Source: Sva-07 sp038321235
GTDB lineage: Bacteria; Actinomycetota; Acidimicrobiia; Acidimicrobiales; Ilumatobacteraceae
Length of the DNA: 11,773 nt
Assembly (NCBI GenBank): GCA_038321235.1
Contig: JBBQEU010000097.1
Span: forward strand, 1 to 11,773
Reading direction: 5' to 3'
The position numbers and the translations under genes are program-made. Shown one piece after another: positions 6,799-11,773 of this stretch (position 1 is the stretch's first letter; the number at the start of each line of letters is the position of its first letter). The notes below the pieces were generated by a model. It saw nothing but the letters and a program-made list of their open reading frames with translations, was not told the origin of the DNA and searched no databases.

Positions 6799-7678
6799 TC
6801 ACGTCCAGAGCGCGGAGATGGGTGTCGCGAGCAAGCGGTCGCCGAGTTCGAACGTGGCCTGGCCAGTGTGCAGGACGGCGCCTGCGAGGAACCGGTCACC
6901 GAGTTCGTCGCGAAGCCAAGCGAGATGACGAGCATCGTTCGCCGTCGGTGCGGCGCCGGCTTTGACCTCGATCGCCACGAGCGCACGCGCACCGATCACG
7001 TCGATCTCTCTGCGTCCGTCCTGTTGCCGGAAGTGGAAGAGCCGCGGTCGTGAAGGTGATGCAACCTGCTCGGCGCGGAGTTGCGACATGACGAATGTTT
7101 CGATGAAGCGGCCGAGCAGCTTTCCGTCTCGGAGCACGGCGCCAGCTGTCAGGCCAAAGAGACCATTCAGCAACGAGGCATCGACAAGAAATGGTTTCGG
7201 TGTACGAATCAGACGCTTGAGCCGGTTCGTGGTCCACGCAGCGGTTGATCGATGAGCATGAGGCGTTGCAAGAGGTCGTCGTAGCCGGCTGCGGTTTTGC
7301 GATCGACGCCGGCGATCTCGGGCAATCGACATCTGATCGACCACTCCGCCGGTATGCAACGCGCACGCTTCGAGATATCGGCGGAGGTTGACGACATCGC
7401 GTCGGCCGATCCCGGGTGCGTCGCGGGCCACGCTCTGGCTGACATATCCCTCGATCCATCGCTGCCGACTGGTACCAGTCAGTCTCGTGGCGGGCTCTGG
7501 GAAGCCGCCACTCAGCGCGAGCCTCGTCATCGCGATCGAGTCGGACGACGTCACTCGAGTGGCGTGCAGCAGTGGTGGTCTTGCCTGATGCTCTCGGTCC
7601 GACGATCGACAGCGCAGGGAGTTCGGCGAGCAACTGCTCGATCACCGGGTCGATCAACCGCGGCAAGTACTCGGCCAT
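6799..7678 (-). pseudogene. AAA_14/DUF4143 ATPase, broken by a deletion and two frameshifts
   Basis: The start at 7678 (MAEYLPRLID) leads to a Walker A GPRASGKT at residues 27-34. After LDRDDEA, near 7519, the reading jumps to another frame at LALSGGFPEPATRLTG, a segment that normally lies well over 100 residues further on. Walker B and sensor regions are therefore deleted. Near 7318-7325 the frame shifts again: EIAGVDRKTAAGYDDLLQRL continues in a third frame. Near 7233-7245 it shifts back at AWTTNRLKRL. The end is intact, with LLGRFIETFVMSQLRAE, the nuclease-like REIDVI...ALVAIEVKAG block and a family-typical tail ISALWT. Intact members are about 400 residues; this one spans about 290 codons. 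These proteins are common, mobile-looking ATPases of unclear role, sometimes discussed as toxin-like or defence-associated. No function remains here. Confidence 0.85.
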
Positions 7679-7894
7679 GTCGGGACCTACTCGTTCCAGA
7701 CGCTTGAACACACCCACACCACACATCAGTACGCCCACTTCACGCGGCGAAGGGTTCGAGGACGGGTCATTGCTGCCACGTTGAAGACGGTGAGGGGCCA
7801 TCGTGCTGTCCGCAGTCGGCAGTGGGCTGACACCGAGCTGCCGATGGACGGACGGCGAAACAGTCTCAGCATGCCTGACATCCCGAGTGCCACG

Positions 7895-7919
7895 GTTTGT
7901 CCTCGGTGCGCACGGGTAT
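7895..7919 (+). promoter_or_regulatory. Sigma-B/sigma-F-like promoter
   Basis: GTTTGT at 7895-7900, 13 bases, then GGGTAT at 7914-7919 matches the general-stress sigma factor pattern GTTT-N12-17-GGGTAT. A transcript starting near 7926 would reach the small membrane-protein ATG at 7967 with a leader of about 40 bases. Assignment rests on pattern only. Confidence 0.45.
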
Positions 7920-7966
7920 AGAGGGGCCATGCATCTTCCCCGCACCATCATCGAACGAGTTGCGCC

Positions 7967-8134
7967 ATGACGCTGCTGATCGTCGTCATCGTCATCCTGC
8001 TCCTGCTCGGCGTTCTCGGAGCGGTCATAGAAGGCCTGCTGTGGCTCACGTTGTTCGCCGTGGTGTTCATCGTCGCCGCCGCCGTCTACGGCTGGTTCAA
8101 GTTGCGAAGCGGTTCCTCATCCTCGTCGGTCTGA
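7967..8134 (+). CDS. Small two-helix membrane protein, 55 residues
   Basis: The reading frame encodes a very hydrophobic protein: a first membrane helix at residues 3-20 (LLIVVIVILLLLGVLGAV), a short turn with E22, a second helix at 25-43 and a polar serine-rich tail GSSSSSV. This layout is common for small, unnamed actinobacterial membrane proteins. The ribosome-binding site is weak (GAACGAG about 7 bases upstream), but the hydrophobic pattern across the whole frame and its clean stop argue for a real gene. A sigma-B-like promoter lies about 50 bases upstream, suggesting stress-linked expression. It stands alone on the plus strand, convergent with the serine hydrolase. The function is unknown. 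Confidence 0.65.
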   Translation: MTLLIVVIVILLLLGVLGAVIEGLLWLTLFAVVFIVAAAVYGWFKLRSGSSSSSV

Positions 8135-8214
8135 CGCGGACAAATTGATACACGCTTCGCTGCGGCACAGTGTCCACCCGAGTTCTGACGTGTCCGACAG
8201 CGTGGTCAGTGCAG

Positions 8215-9207
8215 CTAGCCCACCGCGCCGCTGATCGTCTTCACGAGTGGCCACGCGCCCGACGACGTGTTCGAGAGAACCGAATACCTCACGTCAGCGT
8301 CGCGATACACGCCTGACTGAAACGACGCACCAGCGTCCATGCCCTCGAACCAGACATGGTCGGCACCTGGGCCAAGCCAGAAACCACGCCCATAGGACCG
8401 TGCGCCGTCGTAGACGCTGACTTCGGTCGTCATTGCCGCCACGCGCTCGTGCGACACGATGCTGCCGGTCAACAGGGCATCCCAGAAGGCGGTGGTGTCG
8501 TCGAGCGTCAGGAAGACACCTCCATCGCCCATACCGATGACCGGCAGATGGAAAACGTTGCTGCGTCCGTTCTCCAGGTACCCGAGCGCTGTGTTGGCCG
8601 GAAGGTCGTCTGAGCGGAAGAACCCGGCGTCGGGCATCGCGGCCTTTGCGAAGACTCGGTCGCGTACCGCTTGGTGGAACGAACCGGCAATTGTCTCGAC
8701 CACAAGAGACAACATCACGAAGCCGCTGTTGTTGTAGGCGAACTGCTCGCCAGGCAACGACTGCTGCCCGTGCGCGTTCAGCAGTGGTAGGTAATCGCGG
8801 GCAGTCTCGAGGGTGTGGGCAGAAAGCGAACCGAGCACATGGTCGTCGACATCACCGTCCGTGGCCTCGTCCAGATAGTCACCCACGCCGGATCGATGTG
8901 TGAGCAAGTGATCGATGGTGACGGCTTCGTCGACATTTGGAAGGTCGCCGCCAACCACCGACCGCACTGTGGTGTCGAGCGTGAGGGCTCGGGATTCGAC
9001 CAGTGACATGATCGTGAGTGCCGTGAGCGCCTTCGTGCCGCTTGCGGCTGCGAAGCGAGTCTCGAGGTTGTTGAGGCGTTCGTTCGCTCGGTCGCTGTGG
9101 CCGGAGGCGAACTCGATGATGACCTCGCCCTGGCGTTGCACTCGCACGACCCCAGAGAAGCCGTGTGCCTTTGCGCGCTGTTCGAGCTGTGAGAGAGCGA
9201 CATCCAT
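8215..9207 (-). CDS. Serine hydrolase, beta-lactamase/class C penicillin-binding-protein fold
   Basis: This 330-residue protein has the class C-type catalytic signature: S56-x-x-K59 in AAASGTKAL, the family motif LLTHRSGVGDYL near 101-112 and Y158-x-N160 in FAYNNSGF. The usual third motif (KTG or HxG) appears as FEGMDAG at 287-293, a variant I associate with a subgroup of actinobacterial serine hydrolases rather than true beta-lactamases. No signal peptide is visible: the N-terminus MDVALSQLEQRAKAHGF is polar, so it probably acts in the cytoplasm as an esterase or peptidase of unknown substrate. AGGA lies 7 bases before the ATG, supporting this start. The gene appears intact although it is flanked by gene debris. 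Confidence 0.9.
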   Translation of the reverse strand: MDVALSQLEQRAKAHGFSGVVRVQRQGEVIIEFASGHSDRANERLNNLETRFAAASGTKALTALTIMSLVESRALTLDTTVRSVVGGDLPNVDEAVTIDHLLTHRSGVGDYLDEATDGDVDDHVLGSLSAHTLETARDYLPLLNAHGQQSLPGEQFAYNNSGFVMLSLVVETIAGSFHQAVRDRVFAKAAMPDAGFFRSDDLPANTALGYLENGRSNVFHLPVIGMGDGGVFLTLDDTTAFWDALLTGSIVSHERVAAMTTEVSVYDGARSYGRGFWLGPGADHVWFEGMDAGASFQSGVYRDADVRYSVLSNTSSGAWPLVKTISGAVG

Positions 9208-9244
9208 CCAACGATCCTGTCACGGTGCGGACAAGCCGCGGACT

Positions 9245-9293
9245 GACACCGGTCAGTGTCGCGGCGGGCTCCGGGAAGCCACCGCTCAGCGCG
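9245..9293 (-). pseudogene. Short second fragment of the DUF4143 ATPase family
   Basis: Compared base by base with 7471-7519 there are about 41 identities in 49 without gaps. Read on the minus strand it gives LSGGFPEPAATLTG, the same conserved block as LSGGFPEPATRLTG in the ATPase pseudogene. Nothing else of the gene is present on either side. It lies between the serine hydrolase start and the truncated nuoA, so it marks a recombination join. Confidence 0.6.
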
Positions 9294-9327
9294 CGAGTAC
9301 GACCCCCCGTCGTATCGGCATGCGAGG

Positions 9328-9563
9328 TTGGTCCTCGGCGGACACGAACCGACGACGCATGCGTGGAGTCGCTTTCATGTCCGCTACTACCCCGTGACGT
9401 TGGTGTTCGTGGCGTCCGAGATGGAGATGATGTTCATGTATCCGTGGGCGGTCGTGTTCATCGAGGAGGGGCCACGGCGCTGGTCGAGATGGGGATGTTC
9501 TTGACGATCCTCGGTGTGGGCATCGTGTACGCCTACAAAGAGCGCGTGTTCACGTGGCAGTGA
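9328..9563 (+). pseudogene. nuoA: NADH-quinone oxidoreductase subunit A, 5'-truncated and frameshifted
   Basis: The plus strand reads GGHEPTTHAWSRFHVRYYPV, then TLVFVASEMEMMFMYPWAVV and FIEEG (to 9471). One base appears lost in the G-run, and the next frame continues ATALVEMGMFLTILGVGIVY...RVFTWQ to the stop at 9561-9563. Together these match the second and third membrane helices and end of NuoA, the small membrane subunit of complex I. The first helix and start are missing: upstream sequence is unrelated and includes the ATPase scrap. The conserved FD-x-E at the acidic site is SEME here, so the acidic pair is altered as well. A functional nuoA presumably exists elsewhere. The gene that follows looks like a remnant of its old neighbour. 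Confidence 0.75.
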
Positions 9564-9969
9564 CACCGTCGAGGTCTTCGTTGCCGCTGGCCCGGACCGC
9601 TGGCACGACGCCCAGGCGCTTCGTGCTCATGAACTGGTCCAGCTCGTGCCGACGCCCCGACACGCCACCGTGCTGCTCGTCGCCGGGACGATCGGCAAGC
9701 CGTTCGGGGAGGCACTCGATCGTGTGCATGATCAATTGCCGCATCCTCGGACGGTCGTGACATGGGACGAGGTCGCCGTTGCGAACACCGTCATCTCGCT
9801 CCTCTACTCTCGACGCGTCATCGGGCCGATGTACTTCGAGACGACGACTCTCCAGGTCGCGGTCCTCGGGCGATGCGCTGCCGTCTCGGTCGGGGTCGCC
9901 ACCGTCGGTGTCATCGCAGTCGGCGTGCTCGCCCTCGGCCGATTGATCACATCACAGTTCCTCCCCTGA
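9514..9969 (+). CDS. NuoB-like (complex I 20 kDa subunit-related) partial protein with membrane tail
   Basis: The frame is open for 151 codons from GTG 9514, but recognisable sequence begins near 9562 (DTVEVFVAAGPDRW). The core PRHATVLLVAGTIGKPFGEALDRVHDQLPHPRTVV (49-82) resembles the NuoB stretch VLLVxGTV...AL.RVYDQMPxP. The cysteines that bind cluster N2 in real NuoB are absent: only C5, C12 and C121 occur. Residues 110-144 end in a probable membrane helix (AVSVGVATVGVIAVGVLAL) not found in NuoB. It directly follows the nuoA fragment, as nuoB follows nuoA, which supports the assignment. No good start codon or ribosome-binding site is seen; the start may have been lost. It could be a decayed gene or a divergent cluster-free paralogue. 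Confidence 0.5.
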   Translation: MWASCTPTKSACSRGSDTVEVFVAAGPDRWHDAQALRAHELVQLVPTPRHATVLLVAGTIGKPFGEALDRVHDQLPHPRTVVTWDEVAVANTVISLLYSRRVIGPMYFETTTLQVAVLGRCAAVSVGVATVGVIAVGVLALGRLITSQFLP

Positions 9970-10139
9970 GGGCTGACGAGTCCACGATCGCAGATCCGAA
10001 CTCACGGGCGTGCGAGGTCCGGTTCCTCGGTGGGTGCCGCGCGATTGACTGGCCCTGGCGCGTGGTGGTTTGCCAGAGCGCTGAACGGGCACTTTGCCGA
10101 GCCCCTCCAGAATGATCCCAGTGTGGGGCGGAGGTTGTG

Positions 10140-11773
10140 GTGGAGATCGAACACCGGCTCTCAGCTGTTCTCAGTGAGTTCGCGCGAACATTGCTCACCG
10201 ACTTTTCCATCGAGTCGATCCTCGACCACCTGGTCGTGCGGATCGTCGAGGTCCTGCCCGTCAGCGGCGCCGGGGTGATATTGATTTGGGACGGCGTCCC
10301 ACCTCGATACGTCGCCGCATCCGATGACCTCGCCCGGAGACTCGAGGAGCTGCAGGAGGAGATGGACGAGGGCCCCTGCATGCTGGCGTCGGCCAGCCGC
10401 GAGGCGGTCTCGGTGCCTGATCTGCAGCACGACGATCGCTTCCCGAGGTTCTCTGCTCGCGCCATCGACCAAGGCGTCGCCGCCGCATTCGCCTTTCCGC
10501 TCAGGGCTGGCGACAACCAGTTCGGTGCGCTCGACTTGTACCAGACCACCGCAGGCCCCCTCAGCGAGGAGGCCATGGTTGCCGCCCAGACGCTCGCAGA
10601 TGTCGCGGCGGCCTACCTCCTCAACGCAAAAGCCCGGGTCGACCTCGAGAACTCGCTGGAGCAGGTCCGTCAGAACGCGCTGCAGGATGACGTGACCGTG
10701 GAGGCGCTGCGCGTCAGCGAGGCCCGCACGAAGGCGATCCTCGACTCAGTGCCCGACCCCATCATCACGACCGACGTGCACGGCCTCGTCGTCGAGTTCA
10801 ACCCGGCCGCCGAGCGCACGTTCGGCTACTCACAACACGAGGTGCTCGGTCGTGAGCTCGCCGAGCTGATCCTGCCCGAAGCCGAACTCGATGCCCATCG
10901 CAAGCGGCTCCTGCATTACCGGGCGACCGGCGAGAATCCGCGGCTCGGCCGACGGGTCGAGTGGAGGCTGATCCGGGCGGACGGGTCGTCGTTCCCCGCC
11001 GAGGTGACGACCAGCGCCGTGGTCACCACCGGGGAGTCGCTGTTCACCGGGATGTTCCACGATCTCACCAAGGAGCACGCGGCCGCCGTCGAACGACAAG
11101 CGTTGGAGGACCGCCTGCACCAATCGGAGCGACTCGAGAGCCTGGGACAGCTGGCCGGCGGCGTGGCCCACGACTTCAACAACCTGCTCACCGTCATCTT
11201 GAACTACGCCGCCTTCATCACCAGCGACGCTTCTGCGGAGAGTTCGACCAAGGCGCACGCCGAGGAAATTCTGGCGTCCGCCGAGCGGGCGGCGGCACTG
11301 ACGAAGCAGCTCCTGATGTACGCCCGGCGCGAGCCTGTGCGCCACACTGCGGTCGACCTCAACGCCGTCGTGGCGCAGATCCGTGACCTGCTCGTGCGCA
11401 CCCTCGGCGAGCACGTTCGGATCGAGGTGCGAGCTGCCGCCGACCTTCCCCCGATTTACGCCGATCGAGGCCAGATCGAGCAGGTCCTGATGAACCTCTC
11501 GGTGAACTCGCGCGATGCGATGCCCGACGGAGGGGTGCTGACCATCGAGACATCCCTCCTCGAGCTTCGCGCCGGTGAGGTGAAGCCGCACCCGGCCCTC
11601 GCTCCCGGGGTGTACGTGCAGTTGTCGGTGAGCGACGAGGGGTCCGGCATGAGCGCCGACGTGGTGGCGAGAGCATTCGATCCGTTCTTCTCCACCAAAC
11701 GGCCAGGAGAAGGCACCGGGCTCGGTCTCGCCACCGTGTACGGCATCGTTGCCGACACCGGCGGCGCGGTCGA
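10140..11773 (+). CDS. Sensor histidine kinase (GAF-PAS-HisKA-HATPase_c), 3' end beyond window
   Basis: The frame is open from GTG 10140 to the window end, giving 544 residues without a stop. Residues 20-160 form a GAF domain (LDHLVVRIVEVLPVSGAGV; EGPC at 77-80; AFPLRAGDNQFGALDLY). Residues 190-310 form a PAS domain (ILDSVPDPIITTD; FNPAAERTFGYSQHEVLG). Residues 330-395 form HisKA with the phospho-acceptor H344 in GGVAHDFNNLL. From about 435 comes HATPase_c, with N-box NLSVNSRDAM, DEGSGM at 499-504, FDPFFSTK and GEGTGLGL. Kinase motifs are complete, so it should autophosphorylate. GGAGG at 10130-10134 lies 5 bases before GTG 10140; GTG 10137 is a less well spaced alternative. No membrane helix precedes the GAF domain, so it is probably a cytosolic sensor. 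This HisKA type is often followed by a receiver domain, which would lie outside the window. Confidence 0.93.
   Translation, partial: MEIEHRLSAVLSEFARTLLTDFSIESILDHLVVRIVEVLPVSGAGVILIWDGVPPRYVAASDDLARRLEELQEEMDEGPCMLASASREAVSVPDLQHDDRFPRFSARAIDQGVAAAFAFPLRAGDNQFGALDLYQTTAGPLSEEAMVAAQTLADVAAAYLLNAKARVDLENSLEQVRQNALQDDVTVEALRVSEARTKAILDSVPDPIITTDVHGLVVEFNPAAERTFGYSQHEVLGRELAELILPEAELDAHRKRLLHYRATGENPRLGRRVEWRLIRADGSSFPAEVTTSAVVTTGESLFTGMFHDLTKEHAAAVERQALEDRLHQSERLESLGQLAGGVAHDFNNLLTVILNYAAFITSDASAESSTKAHAEEILASAERAAALTKQLLMYARREPVRHTAVDLNAVVAQIRDLLVRTLGEHVRIEVRAAADLPPIYADRGQIEQVLMNLSVNSRDAMPDGGVLTIETSLLELRAGEVKPHPALAPGVYVQLSVSDEGSGMSADVVARAFDPFFSTKRPGEGTGLGLATVYGIVADTGGAV

Noticed and set aside
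6596..6802. Minus-strand frame reading WWRRWESDPRPLLANK
   Set aside because: This is the antisense translation of the tRNA-like segment, a known source of spurious proteins.
8185..8209. CTGAC...GTCAG inverted repeat between convergent genes
   Set aside because: A five-base stem with a 15-base loop and no T-run is too weak to call a terminator.
10830..11591. Long minus-strand open frame (253 codons) opposite the histidine kinase
   Set aside because: It is antisense to well-conserved kinase motifs; long antisense frames are normal in GC-rich genes.
1..11773. CRISPR array or complete insertion sequence
   Set aside because: No regularly spaced repeats, transposase motifs or paired terminal repeats with target duplications were seen.

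Overview
The window looks like chromosomal DNA from a high-GC actinobacterium. The codon use, the SNF2 helicase plus SWIM-protein pair and the GAF-PAS histidine kinase fit that group, possibly the Acidimicrobiia; this placement is an inference from style, not a marker-gene result. It has the texture of a genomic-island edge: intact accessory genes sit between stretches of broken genes.

Left part, positions 1 to 1681. A minus-strand AlbA_2 (Schlafen-type) gene loses its family resemblance near position 92 and stops at 37. Its start region carries three copies of an 8-mer, two direct and one inverted, that overlap its ribosome-binding site. Positions 853 to 1681 hold only coding-like scraps in shifting plus-strand frames.

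Central block, 1682 to 6447, all minus strand. The order of transcription is winged-helix/nucleotidyltransferase (MNT) protein, HEPN protein, large SNF2-family helicase, SWIM zinc-finger protein. The spacings are a 26-base overlap, 60 bases and 25 bases, so one transcript is plausible. A promoter-like sequence placed for leaderless transcription lies directly before the MNT gene. The first two genes resemble a HEPN/MNT toxin-antitoxin module; the last two are a recurrent actinobacterial pair.

Boundary and debris, 6448 to 9970. A 44-base stretch matches the 3' half of a tRNA-Ala(UGC), from the anticodon loop to CCA, and is the likely scar of a tRNA-targeting integration event. Beyond it lie a DUF4143-type ATPase pseudogene (internal deletion plus two frameshifts), a 55-residue membrane protein behind a sigma-B-like promoter, an intact serine hydrolase, a second 49-base scrap of the same ATPase family, a 5'-truncated and frameshifted nuoA, and a short protein resembling part of NuoB with a membrane tail.

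Right end, 10140 to 11773. A sensor histidine kinase (GAF, PAS, HisKA, HATPase_c) runs off the window. The most interesting items are the tRNA scar, the four-gene block to its left, the repeat cluster at 796 to 852 and the nuoA/ATPase mosaic.
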